Assembly: GCA_903892415.1 (NCBI GenBank)
Contig: CAITIQ010000455.1
Span: 1 to 61,472 of the forward strand
DNA length: 61,472 nt
Reading direction: 5' to 3'
DNA from: an uncultured delta proteobacterium
GTDB lineage: Bacteria; Myxococcota_A; Polyangia; Polyangiales; Polyangiaceae
Numbering within the stretch: position 1 is the stretch's first letter; every line of letters begins with the position of its first letter. A model generated the notes under the pieces. It searched no databases and was not told the DNA's origin. It worked only from the letters and a program-made list of their open reading frames with translations. Positions 33,750 through 43,205 of this stretch are shown one piece after another. The position numbers and the translations under genes were made by a program.

Positions 33750-36700
33750 TCAGTCGCTCGGCCCTTGGTGGAGCGCATATCGAAGCGCCATCTCAAGGTC
33801 AGGACCTCCCAAGCTTTGGTAGCGATGGAGCGCGGAGACCACGATGGGGCTCCCCGCCAATGGGCGAGGGGCAAGCTTTGCAACGGCCTCGAGCGCGAGC
33901 AGCTCCGTAGCGCAATCGTAGCTCAAGCTGTCGCAACCATCCTGCGTTGGCAGAGGCGGCTGGAAATCACTCTGCCAGGCGGGATATCGATTAACCTCAG
34001 GCAGCATGGCGGCTAGCAGCCGAAAGGCGTCCTCATAGCGCGCGAGTGATGCCAGCGCCCGTACACTACTGTAAGGGCCGGCTCGGCCCGGGGCCGCAAC
34101 TTGAGCAGCACGATTGAAGGCCGCGGTTGCGGACTCCGCCGCGTCCCCCGTGAGACCGCCCAACTCAAGCCGCCCGTGCGTCGCGGCCGAGACGATGACA
34201 ACCAAGCTCTGATCGGCGTCGTCTTCAGGCGTTAGCCGACTCAATTGGCGCAGTCCAGGACGGTACTTCAGCGCGATGAGGCCCTCTTCGGCCAAGGTTC
34301 GAGCCACGGCCTGCCATGATCCAAGCGGCCTCCAAACCAGCAAGCGACCATCGTGGGCGAGAGGGACAATGCTATCTACCGCTGCTGCGTCAGCCCGGGT
34401 TCGAACGACCGGTGCGTTGGGCACGTCGGCTGGTGCCGAAAGCGCTGACACAACCACGCGAGAGGACACCTGATTGGCGCGTGCGTCGTCGGTGACACGT
34501 TCAGCCATAGCGAGCGTCGCCTGTGCGGTAGTAACGGTTCCCCCCGCCCGCGCAAAGGCGCATATTGCATATCCAGCATCCTGCTTCATATCGTGAAGAG
34601 AGCCGAAGATGCGGCCGAGATCGCCGAGCAGTTCCAGCTCGTCTCGCTCACTTAGGGTTGGAGCCAGCAGCGTTCTCGAATTGTAGGCGAACGGATCTGC
34701 CGGTCCAACCGCCCGAAGCTCTTTGCTGACCGCGTAGAGGCGTAGCCCAGCAGGCGGAAGCTCTCCGGTCGCACGGCGATCAACGTACTGACGCCAAGCA
34801 AACTGGAGCTGCGCCTCAAAGGAAGGTACGAAGCGAAGCGGATCACCGAGCGCTGAGCTCTGGACGCGACCCCGCAGCTCAGTCCGCAGCGAGCGTCGTC
34901 GAGGGACGTCCCGAGCCAGCTCAACCGCGCGCTCTACGTAGTCGCGCGGATTATAGGTTACGAGGTCGGACAAGCCGACAGACTGTAAGAGGCTCGTCCC
35001 AACGCGAGAGGCATGCACTTCACCGACGAGGGTGACGACAGGAACCCCCATCCACAAAGCGTCACAGGTTGTGGTCGTCCCATTATAAGGAGAGGGGTCG
35101 AGAGCAATGTCGATCTCCCGGTGAAATTCGAGGTGGGTATTGCGCGATTGTGTCCAACTCACGAGCTCGAGCCGCTCCGCTTTCAGACCTACTTCGCAGA
35201 ACCTCTTCATCAGGTGAGCTTTGGCTTTAGGGTCGCCAAACAATCTCGACTTGAGCATCAGCCGAGAGCCCGCGACGCGGTCGCAGATCTCGGCCCATAG
35301 TCGCACCATCTCATCGGTTACCTTGCCCAGCGTGTTGAAGCAGGCAAAGGTGACCGGTTGATCGCCGCGGACCGCAAGCGGGACATCGAATCCAGGCTCG
35401 TAGCACCAGGCGGATTCCGGCATGCGCAGCAGGACCTCCGAATGAGACGCTTCAGCGCCAACGGGATCCGCGAGCGCATCCGTTATTCGATAATCGACAC
35501 ATTCGAGCCCCGTCGTATCGGGGTAACCTAGGTAGGTCATTTGCACTGGGGCTGAACGACGAGCAAAGACGCCAACCCGTTCAACATTGGTCATTCCCGA
35601 GAGATCGATCAAAACATCTATTTCGTCAGAGGCTATCGTTTCTGCGAGCACCTGATTGGACAGGTGCTTCACGCGACGATAGCTATGGCCCAACGCTCTG
35701 AATTGTTCACTGAGCGAGTCTTCTTGCGCATGGTCCGCATAGAGCGTTACTTCAAACTGAGCCCTATTATGGTTGCGAAGAATCGGCAGAATGAAGAAAG
35801 CGACGCTATGGTTGCGAAAGTCCGCAGAGAGATAGCCAAGACGCAGCTTGCGCTCTGGCGAGAGAAGCGGCGAGCGCCGAGCCACTGGTCGCGCTAAGCC
35901 GAACTGAGCGCCAAAGCGAAAGTGTTCGCGAGCAAGCTCGTCGGCGGGTCGCGTGTCATTGTGTAGTTCGAATAAGTATCTAGCTCGATAGGCCCGCGAA
36001 TCGGGGTTGAGCTGTGTCGCCCGCAGTAGGTGCTCAAGGCCGACCTGCTCACGAAAACTCAGCAGGTCCCGCCCCAAAGCGGCATGCACGTCGGCGTCGT
36101 TGGGAGCAAGCTGAACGGCCTCGTGAAGCGTCTCCAAGGCCAGCTGATAATCCGCGCGGTTGCGCACATCTTCAGCGTAAGCGACGAGCACAGCGGCGCT
36201 TTGCGGGAATTGCTGACGCGCCGCACTGAGCGCCTCGGCGGCTGCGTCCGCTCGCTCGGCTTGCCGATAGAGACTTATAAGTTTCAGGTACGCGTTGGGA
36301 CTCGTTGAGCGTTTTGCCCAGGTCTCGAGCGCCTTGATGGCAGCCGCGGTTTGGTCGAGAGCTTCTAACGCCTCGGCGAGGCATACCGCGGCTGAAGGTG
36401 ACGCTGGCTCCAATCCAAGCGCTCGCTCAGCGGTTTGGTAAGCCAGTTGCGAATTCCCGACCTGCATGCAGTACGCCCCTACGAGCAGGAGCTGGTCGGC
36501 GGTGATTGCCTCGGCGACGGCCTTCCGAAGTACCGCAGACAGCGCGGCTGGCTCCGCAGCCCGGCTCCACGTCTCCACGATCAATGCCAGAAGTTCTTGA
36601 TCGAATGGGCCCTCCAAGAACTGCTTACGGGCCAAGGAGAAGCAGCGACCTCTATCACCCAAGCCAAGGAGCAAAGACAACCGTTCACGCTCAAGCGCAT

Positions 36701-37109
36701 CAGAAGGGGCGATGGTGAGCTGCGCTTCGACCATCTGCAGCGCATCAGCGAGCCGCCCCAGTACGCGGTATGCGTTTGCCGCCGACCGCAAAAGCCGAAC
36801 TGAGTTTGGACACGACGCCAACCCGCGCTCCAAGAATTCGACAGCCTGCGTCACCTGGCCGGCATCCGCTTCGAGCTTTGCGAGGTTGGCCCAGCCGCGG
36901 TCGAAGGTTGGGTCGAGTGCGACGCAGGTGAGGAGGCACGTTCGAGCCTCGGCCCGCTGACCCACTACGATCAAGGCGCGTGCCTTGAGGTTCCAAGCTT
37001 CCGCCGAGGGCTCGGCTGCGAGCACAGCCTCGAGTTGGGCGAGCGCGGATTCGGCGTTTCCCCCCGTTAGCATCTTTTCGACTTGTTGGAGTTGGAGGCG
37101 GTCGTTCAT
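33750..37109 (-). CDS. Large TPR protein with O-GlcNAc-transferase (GT41/SPINDLY) domain
   Basis: 1119 residues from the ATG at 37109; the open frame extends upstream but there overlaps the divergent protease gene. Residues 1-400 are about ten TPR units. Residues about 415-780 are the GT41 glycosyltransferase: GYLSADFRNHSVAFF, IDVLIDLSGMT, PVQMTYLGYPDTTGL, ACFNTLGKVTDEM, then LDPSPYNGTTTTCDALWMG and VHASRVGTSLL, the last two lining the nucleotide-sugar pocket. The last 340 residues are a region I do not recognise. GT41 enzymes attach sugars such as GlcNAc to Ser/Thr of cytosolic proteins. The acceptor here is unknown. Confidence 0.85.
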   Translation of the reverse strand: MNDRLQLQQVEKMLTGGNAESALAQLEAVLAAEPSAEAWNLKARALIVVGQRAEARTCLLTCVALDPTFDRGWANLAKLEADAGQVTQAVEFLERGLASCPNSVRLLRSAANAYRVLGRLADALQMVEAQLTIAPSDALERERLSLLLGLGDRGRCFSLARKQFLEGPFDQELLALIVETWSRAAEPAALSAVLRKAVAEAITADQLLLVGAYCMQVGNSQLAYQTAERALGLEPASPSAAVCLAEALEALDQTAAAIKALETWAKRSTSPNAYLKLISLYRQAERADAAAEALSAARQQFPQSAAVLVAYAEDVRNRADYQLALETLHEAVQLAPNDADVHAALGRDLLSFREQVGLEHLLRATQLNPDSRAYRARYLFELHNDTRPADELAREHFRFGAQFGLARPVARRSPLLSPERKLRLGYLSADFRNHSVAFFILPILRNHNRAQFEVTLYADHAQEDSLSEQFRALGHSYRRVKHLSNQVLAETIASDEIDVLIDLSGMTNVERVGVFARRSAPVQMTYLGYPDTTGLECVDYRITDALADPVGAEASHSEVLLRMPESAWCYEPGFDVPLAVRGDQPVTFACFNTLGKVTDEMVRLWAEICDRVAGSRLMLKSRLFGDPKAKAHLMKRFCEVGLKAERLELVSWTQSRNTHLEFHREIDIALDPSPYNGTTTTCDALWMGVPVVTLVGEVHASRVGTSLLQSVGLSDLVTYNPRDYVERAVELARDVPRRRSLRTELRGRVQSSALGDPLRFVPSFEAQLQFAWRQYVDRRATGELPPAGLRLYAVSKELRAVGPADPFAYNSRTLLAPTLSERDELELLGDLGRIFGSLHDMKQDAGYAICAFARAGGTVTTAQATLAMAERVTDDARANQVSSRVVVSALSAPADVPNAPVVRTRADAAAVDSIVPLAHDGRLLVWRPLGSWQAVARTLAEEGLIALKYRPGLRQLSRLTPEDDADQSLVVIVSAATHGRLELGGLTGDAAESATAAFNRAAQVAAPGRAGPYSSVRALASLARYEDAFRLLAAMLPEVNRYPAWQSDFQPPLPTQDGCDSLSYDCATELLALEAVAKLAPRPLAGSPIVVSALHRYQSLGGPDLEMALRYALHQGPSD

Positions 37110-37160
37110 GGCGATCGGTGACTGAGCGTACGCATGAATCGATGCTAAGGTCTCGCCCCT

Positions 37161-39707
37161 ATGGCCGAACGGAAGCAAGCGCTCATCCTGGTGGGGCTGA
37201 TGACCGCCATGGTGGAGGCCCCCGCGAGCGCTGAGCCCCCACGATCGGTCAGCGAGACCTTGCTTGCGCCGGGTCGGAATCTGGCGTCCGCAGATGACTC
37301 GACGGCAACCGCGGTGAACCCCGGGAACCTCGCGTTTCTGCCTGCGCCGGAGTTGCGCTGGACAACGATCTACACAGGAGACTCGTCGCCGTGGGCCGGC
37401 CGAGGGCACTCGCTCGACGTGGCCGCGCCGCTGTGGATCTTCGGCAGCGGACTGCGACTCGAACTCCATGACCCAGCGGCTCGTGTGCCCGCGCCATTCA
37501 ACGACAACTATCAGTGGGTTCGGTGGGGGGCTGGCGGTCGGGTCGACAACTGGTTGGGCGTTGGGGCATCGCTCGGCTGGTCGATCTCCGATGACCGGCG
37601 CCTCGACGGCCAATTTGGAGTGACCGTTGGAGCAACCCTGCGGCCGAGCGAGTGGGTCAGCATTGGAACGGTCGTTCGCGACTTCAACGTGCCGGTGAGT
37701 CGCGATGATGTCACCTCTTCCTATCGTGCGTTCGACCTAGGCGCCGCGTTTCGTCCCTTCGAAGGGCGTCGGGACATCGAGCTAGGGCTGGAAGGTCGCT
37801 TCTATGACCAGCTCGTGAATGGCACGGCGAAGGCCACGCTTGGATTTGATCTGCCCTACGTCGGCCGACTCCGCGGGGATGTGACCATGGTCAATTTGGA
37901 CCCCAAGGATCCGCAAGCCGTCGCCACGCTCGGCCTCGACGTGAATTGGGGCCCAGGCCAGGTCTCGGGCGGAGCCATCTTTGGTAACGGGACGGGCCTG
38001 GAGACGCCCGGGTTCTATGCCGGCGGAGCCTTGAGATTTTATCGTGAGCCCGGTATCCCAATCGGTAAGCGAGTTGCCCGCTTCGACATCAACAGCACCC
38101 CGGGCAACCGCGGGCACGTAAGCCTGCTACGCCGACTCTGGCGGGCTGCGGACAACGACGAGATTGAAGGAGTTTTACTGGTGCTCAAGGATGAGCCCGC
38201 TAGCTCGATGGCTCACGCCGAGGAGCTCGCTGATGCGATTACTCGCCTGCGAAGTAAGGGGAAGAAAGTCGCCTGTCATCTCGAAGATGCTGGCGGCAAG
38301 TCGCTTTTTGCTTGTTCAGCAGCCAATCGCATAGCGATCAACCCAGCAGGCGGGCTCCGCTTTTCAGGGCTCTCTAGTCGCTATTTCTACTTTGGCGGAG
38401 CACTTGCCGACCTCGGCGTACAAGCCGACTTCGTACGAATTGGAAAGAACAAGGCAGCCGCTGAGCAGTTCACACTTTCTGCTCCCAGTGAAACCGCCAA
38501 GACAAACTTCCAGGATCTCGTAAACCGATATGAGTCCGTCTATCTAAGTGACGTCGCGGCCAATCGAGGTAGTACCGCGGTCAAGCTTAAAGAAACGCTT
38601 GCCAAGGGGCCATTCATTGCGTCGGAGGCTAGAGAAGCTGGCCTCGTCGACACCCTAGTCTACCCCGATGAAATTGGACGTTTCATGAACGAGGTAATGG
38701 GCGGCTCAGTCGACATTGTGAAATCGCTTCCCTACTCCGAAGCACCAACGCGTTGGGTGCGAGATAACAAGATTGCCGTGGTCTATCTCGCAGGCGACAT
38801 GGTGGACGGCGAGAGTCAGAACATCCCACTCATCAACATTCGGCTGGCTGGTTCTCGAACGATCACCGCAGCGCTGAAGCAGGCCCGCGACGACTCGAGC
38901 GTAAAGGCCGTAGTGTTCCGCATTGAGACAGGAGGCGGCTCATCACTTGCCGCCGACGTCATCCACCGAGAGGTACAGCTGCTCGCAAAGAAGAAGCCTG
39001 TCGTTATCTCCATGGGCTCGGCGGCCGCCAGCGGTGGCTACTATGTGGCAGTCGGCGGCGGTCCAATCTTCGCCAACCGTACGACGATGACAGGGTCGAT
39101 CGGCATCTTCTACGGCAAAGTCGACCTATCGGGCCTACTAGGCAAACTCGGCGTTGGTACCGCTGGCTTCACCTCCTCGCCGCGAGCCGATGCCGAAAGT
39201 CTCTTTCGCCCATTTAGCGAGGACGAGCGAGTGGAACTCGGAAAGAAGGTGAAACAGTTTTACGACCTATTCGCTGGGCGGGTGGCCGAGGGGAGAAAGC
39301 TCTCAATTGAAGATGTCGACGCTGTCGCACGCGGGCGAGTTTGGACCGGTGCTCAGGCAAAGGAGCATCGACTGGTAGATCACGTTGGAGGCCTTCGCGA
39401 GGCCATGGAAGAGGCGCGACGGCTGGCTGGCCTTGCGGATGATGCCGCCGTTGTAGAGCTTCCTGTTGAAGACGACTCCTTGCTCGGCTTCTTGCTCAAG
39501 TTAGTAGGCCTCAGCGCTGCCCCCGGAGGGATGTCGTTCATTCCGCCTGGACTAATGGACGTCGCGCGTGCTTTGGCCCCCTTCATGGTGTTTGACTCTT
39601 CGCAGCCGATGGCGCGCGTCGAGCTGTTTGAGGTTGGGGATTACCCCCGCGGCTTGCTCAACCCCAACGCGGAGACAGCCGAGCTTGACGAGGAGCCACT
39701 ACCATGA
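37161..39707 (+). CDS. SppA-type signal peptide peptidase fused to a beta-rich N-terminal domain
   Basis: 848 residues. A signal peptide (ending about ASA at 25) precedes roughly 275 residues of alternating, Gly- and Trp-rich strands such as WVRWGAGGRVDNWLGVGASL, resembling an outer-membrane-barrel half. The rest is a tandem SppA protease. The likely catalytic Lys is Lys431 in GKNKAAAEQF and the Ser is Ser624 in MGSAAASGGYYVA; their spacing (193) is near that of E. coli SppA (200). SppA degrades cleaved signal peptides at the membrane. The fused N-terminal domain is unusual. It is the first of four closely spaced genes ending in proB. Confidence 0.82.
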   Translation: MAERKQALILVGLMTAMVEAPASAEPPRSVSETLLAPGRNLASADDSTATAVNPGNLAFLPAPELRWTTIYTGDSSPWAGRGHSLDVAAPLWIFGSGLRLELHDPAARVPAPFNDNYQWVRWGAGGRVDNWLGVGASLGWSISDDRRLDGQFGVTVGATLRPSEWVSIGTVVRDFNVPVSRDDVTSSYRAFDLGAAFRPFEGRRDIELGLEGRFYDQLVNGTAKATLGFDLPYVGRLRGDVTMVNLDPKDPQAVATLGLDVNWGPGQVSGGAIFGNGTGLETPGFYAGGALRFYREPGIPIGKRVARFDINSTPGNRGHVSLLRRLWRAADNDEIEGVLLVLKDEPASSMAHAEELADAITRLRSKGKKVACHLEDAGGKSLFACSAANRIAINPAGGLRFSGLSSRYFYFGGALADLGVQADFVRIGKNKAAAEQFTLSAPSETAKTNFQDLVNRYESVYLSDVAANRGSTAVKLKETLAKGPFIASEAREAGLVDTLVYPDEIGRFMNEVMGGSVDIVKSLPYSEAPTRWVRDNKIAVVYLAGDMVDGESQNIPLINIRLAGSRTITAALKQARDDSSVKAVVFRIETGGGSSLAADVIHREVQLLAKKKPVVISMGSAAASGGYYVAVGGGPIFANRTTMTGSIGIFYGKVDLSGLLGKLGVGTAGFTSSPRADAESLFRPFSEDERVELGKKVKQFYDLFAGRVAEGRKLSIEDVDAVARGRVWTGAQAKEHRLVDHVGGLREAMEEARRLAGLADDAAVVELPVEDDSLLGFLLKLVGLSAAPGGMSFIPPGLMDVARALAPFMVFDSSQPMARVELFEVGDYPRGLLNPNAETAELDEEPLP

Positions 39708-40672
39708 GTTTGCAAAGCACGACGGAGGTTGCTCTCGTCAAAGCGGAAGGCTGCGCTATTGGTACGCAGGGGGGCGCGCTCGTTAGCTATCTATCGTTCT
39801 GCACCCGAGGCGACCGACTATTCATTGCAGGCAACAGCGCGGGACTTCTCTCTGCCCTAACGTTGGTTCCGGAGAGTGCCAGCCAGGCATCGATGCTGAG
39901 CGCACAGGACGAACTGATTGAGGTCCCTCCCGCTGGTCGCGTCGTGCAAGGCGCCATGTCGGTAGTGGGCTACCCAGTCGGGAGTGCCGACTATGTTCGC
40001 TGGGTCGGAGCGGTGCCGCTCGATCCCCCGCTCGTCTTGACGTCAACGGTGGCCGAGCACCTCCGCAACTTGTTGCGGCTGAAGCTTGCTGCTCGCCGTG
40101 AAGCGATGAGTTCGAGTGAGCAGGCAGCTCGCATCGATGACGTGCTCGCGCGAGCGGGTTTACCGCATTGCGGGCCGCGACAACTGAAGACCCTCTCGCT
40201 ACCCGAACGACGCGTGCTCGCGATCGCAGGAGGCATGGTGTCCCTGCCCAAGGCCATGGTGGTGAACCAGCCGCTTTGGTGTCTCGAGGGTCAGGGCGCC
40301 GAATACGTCCGAGGTGCACTCGAAGCCGCGGGCCACATCGCTCGCCTGGTTGTGAGCGGAACAACGGTCTCGCCAGATTCCGCGGAGGGAGCGCTCGCTC
40401 GCAGCAGCTCAGACTTTCTGTTCGTTGGTGGCTCCGAGTCAGCCTTGTTCGGCGCGCCCGAGGAAGTGCTCGGTAAATCGCGAACGTTTCGCGTAACCGT
40501 TCGTTCTAACGGCGCGGCCCTACGAAGCTTGTTGGAGGCAAAGGGAGCCACAACCTTCGGCGGCGCGACCCACTTCACGGTTGGCGGGTCATCAGAGCTT
40601 GATGTCACCCAGGTGCTGCGAGCAGCGCACGAGGTACGATCGCCGGTGGTCGAGGTGCTCCCGCTCATGTAG
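39704..40672 (+). CDS. Degenerate ABC-ATPase-like protein
   Basis: A 322-residue cytosolic protein. It has the outline of an ABC ATPase but lost the critical residues: the P-loop position reads FIAGNSAGLLSALTLV, with no Lys-Ser/Thr, and the signature region reads LKTLSLPERRVLAIAGGMV, followed by PKAMVVNQPLW at the place of Walker B, where Asp-Glu is missing. It is therefore probably unable to hydrolyse ATP. The start overlaps the protease stop by ATGA, so the two are co-translated, and an 8-base gap leads to the next gene. A regulatory or scaffold role for the protease is only a guess. Confidence 0.55.
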   Translation: MSLQSTTEVALVKAEGCAIGTQGGALVSYLSFCTRGDRLFIAGNSAGLLSALTLVPESASQASMLSAQDELIEVPPAGRVVQGAMSVVGYPVGSADYVRWVGAVPLDPPLVLTSTVAEHLRNLLRLKLAARREAMSSSEQAARIDDVLARAGLPHCGPRQLKTLSLPERRVLAIAGGMVSLPKAMVVNQPLWCLEGQGAEYVRGALEAAGHIARLVVSGTTVSPDSAEGALARSSSDFLFVGGSESALFGAPEEVLGKSRTFRVTVRSNGAALRSLLEAKGATTFGGATHFTVGGSSELDVTQVLRAAHEVRSPVVEVLPLM

Positions 40673-40680
40673 GGTGACTC

Positions 40681-41325
40681 GTGATGGCCGACCACGATAT
40701 GGCGATCTCCCCACGCACCCCCTCGAGCGGCAGACTTGCGATCCTTGCTGGGCTTTCGCTAGCTGCCTCCGCTATCCCGATCCCCTTTCTCCCCGATCGT
40801 ATGATCGTGCAGATCCGCGGAGCGATTGTTCATGACCTTGCGGGTCGGCATGGAGTGAGCTTGACGTCCGAGGCGCGCAACGCCTTTTCGGAGGTTTCAG
40901 CAGACTCTCCGATGCGCGACCTGTTTAAGCGGGGACTCGGAATTCTCTCAAAGACCTTCGTTAAGAAGCTCAGCCCGCTGTCGACCTTCTTCACCGCGAG
41001 TGCGGCGGTGGAAGTGTTCGCGCTGGGCCACCTGTTCGACCGCTATTTGGAGCAGCATCGCGGGTCGAAGTCAGTACGCATGTCAGGCGACGAGGCTCGC
41101 GCAGTGCGTAAGCTGATTGAGGGCGCGGTAATACGTGCGTTTTCACCAACGCTTCAGGCCGAACAGATCCCGATTCTACCGCCGGTTGAAGACCTGCGAG
41201 ATGAGTTCACCCGTTGGGCAGATACCCTGTTGCTCGCTGGCGCGAACTTGCCGGGGTACCTCGAGCGCCGCCTGAATGCTGCGTTTGACGGGCTCATCGC
41301 TGAGGGTGGCGCTCCGCCTGCCTAG
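40681..41325 (+). CDS. Hypothetical protein, weak DUF697-like segment
   Basis: 214 residues. Start is a GTG with an ATG at the next codon. The N-terminal part has a hydrophobic stretch LAILAGLSLAASAIPIPFLPDR, then an amphipathic helix with IVHDLAGRHGVSLTSEA, and a further hydrophobic segment near 95-115. A Pro-x-Pro turn followed by a Gln/Ile-rich helix recalls DUF697 proteins, but the match is weak. It lies 8 bases after the ABC-like gene and 10 before proB, inside the four-gene operon. Membrane association is likely. No function recognised. Confidence 0.6.
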   Translation: MMADHDMAISPRTPSSGRLAILAGLSLAASAIPIPFLPDRMIVQIRGAIVHDLAGRHGVSLTSEARNAFSEVSADSPMRDLFKRGLGILSKTFVKKLSPLSTFFTASAAVEVFALGHLFDRYLEQHRGSKSVRMSGDEARAVRKLIEGAVIRAFSPTLQAEQIPILPPVEDLRDEFTRWADTLLLAGANLPGYLERRLNAAFDGLIAEGGAPPA

Positions 41326-41335
41326 GGAGGAAGTC

Positions 41336-42433
41336 ATGGCGCAACACCCGGCAGCGTTGATTGCCGAAGGTCGCAAGCGACTCGCCAAGAGCCGGCGCAT
41401 CGTCATCAAAATTGGGTCGAAGAGCCTCGCAGGCGACGCGTGGCAACGCATGGCCGAAGAGGTCGCCGCGCTACGAGCCCAACGCCGCCAAGTGATCGTC
41501 GTGTCGAGCGGCGCGATTGCCCTCGGCATATCGCGCCTCGGGTTGAAGAGCCGCCCTAAGGATATGCCGCGGCTGCAGGCAGCTGCAGCAGCTGGTCAGA
41601 GCGCGTTGATGCAACGTTGGGAGGGAGCGCTAAACCCGCTTGGCCTTGTTGCAGCTCAGGTTCTGTTGACCCATGCCGACCTCGCCGATCGGAGCCGTTC
41701 CAACAACGCACAGAAGGCGCTCGAGGCCTTGTTGGCAGCCGGCGCCATTCCAGTGATCAACGAGAACGATGCCGTGAGCGTCGAGGAGATCAAGTTTGGC
41801 GACAACGACCAACTCGCAAGCATGGTGGTTCCGCTGCTGAGCGCAGATCTGCTCTTGTTGCTCTCGGATGTCGAAGGCCTACTCGACGACCAACAGCAAC
41901 GCGTTGCCTATGTTCGAAACGGTGCCCGTGAGGTGAGTCAGTTTGCAGGCGGTGCAACCAGTGGAGTTGGAACCGGAGGCATGGCCAGCAAAGTTCAAGC
42001 GGCTGGTCGAGCCGCCCTTGCCGGAGCTGATGTTGTGATCGCGCTGGCGCGTCGACCCTCGGTCGTGACCTCCGTGGTGGCAGGTGAAGACGTTGGTACG
42101 CTGTTCGCAAAAGCACCGTTGCGGCTTTCGGCACGCAAACACTGGATCGCCTTCACGCTCCGCGCGAAGGGCGCACTGATTTTGGATCGAGGAGCTGCGG
42201 AGGCGGTCCGCCGCAATCGTTCGGTTCTCGCCGTCGGTGTGGTTGGCGTTCGAGGCCAGTTCGACGCTGGAGACAGCGTAACGTTGGTGGATACGAACGG
42301 ACTCGAGGTCGGCCGCGGGCTGGCGCTGCTGTCGTCGGTGGCTGCTGCCGCAGCGTGCGGGAACGCCGAAGCGGGGGAGATCGTCAACCGCAGCGACCTG
42401 GTGGTTCTCCCGGACGACCCGTGGTCTGAGTAG
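41336..42433 (+). CDS. proB: Glutamate 5-kinase
   Basis: The first enzyme of proline biosynthesis, phosphorylating glutamate with ATP. 365 residues from the ATG at 41336, which has a strong AGGGAGGA upstream; a longer start would lie in the previous gene. The amino-acid-kinase domain shows IVIKIGSKSL, IVVSSGAIALG and INENDAVSVEEIKFGDNDQLAS; the C-terminus (about 275-365) is a PUA domain. No proA is nearby. It closes the SppA operon, an unusual partner set. Proline feedback inhibition usually acts on this enzyme, but no regulatory element is visible here. Confidence 0.93.
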   Translation: MAQHPAALIAEGRKRLAKSRRIVIKIGSKSLAGDAWQRMAEEVAALRAQRRQVIVVSSGAIALGISRLGLKSRPKDMPRLQAAAAAGQSALMQRWEGALNPLGLVAAQVLLTHADLADRSRSNNAQKALEALLAAGAIPVINENDAVSVEEIKFGDNDQLASMVVPLLSADLLLLLSDVEGLLDDQQQRVAYVRNGAREVSQFAGGATSGVGTGGMASKVQAAGRAALAGADVVIALARRPSVVTSVVAGEDVGTLFAKAPLRLSARKHWIAFTLRAKGALILDRGAAEAVRRNRSVLAVGVVGVRGQFDAGDSVTLVDTNGLEVGRGLALLSSVAAAAACGNAEAGEIVNRSDLVVLPDDPWSE

Positions 42434-42545
42434 CAAGGTGCGCTGATGTCGCACCTATTTCGCAAGTTTTGAAAGCTCTGGAAACCTTTGCAGCGTATGT
42501 CTGTCTTGGTCCCTTCGTGACGCTTTGCTGGGAAGGCCAAACCAA

Positions 42546-43058
42546 ATGAAACGAGCTGGGATTGTTCTGAACGGGCTGCTGATAGTGGGCGCGATTGGAG
42601 CAGCCGTGCTCGGTTCGGAAGGTCGGGCAACCGCAATTCTGCAGCAACCACCGGCTGAACTTGCCCAGCTCGAGGCTACCGTCGCCACTGCTCCCACCCC
42701 CGAGAATCTGCAGCTGCTTTCGAAGACCTATCTCGATCACGGCCAGTCCGGTTTGGCGCAAGCGTTGCTCGACCGTCACGCGAAGGTTCAGACGCCAGAG
42801 TTGACCAACGCACGAGCACGAGTCGCTTTGGCACAAGGAAGGGCCAGTGAGGCCTTGGCGCTTTCACGGTTGAGCTTGGCAGAGTGCGACCAGCCAGGTG
42901 TGCGTTGTGCCCCGTGGGTCATGGGCAAGAGCCTTCGCCAGGTGGCGTATTTGGAGGCGATACTCGAGGCGGGAATCGATGATCCCCAGCAAGATCCCGA
43001 CAGAACCTCGTCCGCCTTGCTTCACTCGACGCGCGAAGTTCGGTTGGCTCACAACTAG
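42546..43058 (+). CDS. Small secreted TPR-like protein
   Basis: About 170 residues from the ATG at 42546. An N-terminal hydrophobic segment (IVLNGLLIVGAIGAAVLG) is a signal peptide or anchor. The rest is Ala/Leu-rich helix, with TPENLQLLSKTYLDHGQSGLAQALLDRH resembling one TPR unit, and a Cys pair (ECDQPGVRC) that could form a disulfide. It follows proB by 112 bases and is probably a separate transcript. Function unknown. Confidence 0.6.
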   Translation: MKRAGIVLNGLLIVGAIGAAVLGSEGRATAILQQPPAELAQLEATVATAPTPENLQLLSKTYLDHGQSGLAQALLDRHAKVQTPELTNARARVALAQGRASEALALSRLSLAECDQPGVRCAPWVMGKSLRQVAYLEAILEAGIDDPQQDPDRTSSALLHSTREVRLAHN

Positions 43059-43148
43059 CCCGCTTCGACGTTGCTCCACCGTTTAGCAAAAATGTGACTT
43101 TCACACCCAAGGCCTTTGCTAGCTCCGTGTCCCACCGAATCTTGCTTT

Positions 43149-43172
43149 GACTCGTAGGCGCTTCCACGAGTC
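43149..43172. repeat. Intergenic inverted repeat upstream of the S1 protease gene
   Basis: GACTCGT and ACGAGTC form perfect 7-base arms around a 10-base loop in the gap between the TPR-like gene and the S1 protease gene. No T tract follows. It may be an operator or a hairpin; significance unclear. Confidence 0.25.
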
Positions 43173-43205
43173 CAATCCATCTCGGCTTTCACGACGGGAA
43201 AACGC

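Noticed and set aside
33695..33883. N-terminal extension of the dihydropyrimidinase frame
   Set aside because: It runs into the O-GlcNAc-transferase gene; the ATG at 33694 has a ribosome-binding site and gives the family's normal length.
37110..37613. N-terminal extension of the O-GlcNAc-transferase frame (168 codons)
   Set aside because: It overlaps the start of the divergent protease gene and has Arg/Pro-rich sequence without TPR pattern; the ATG at 37109 fits the TPR start.
39822..40364. A 180-residue minus-strand frame
   Set aside because: It is opposite the degenerate ABC-like gene, which has overlapping-start coupling to its neighbour; the minus frame is low-complexity Arg/Ser/Pro.
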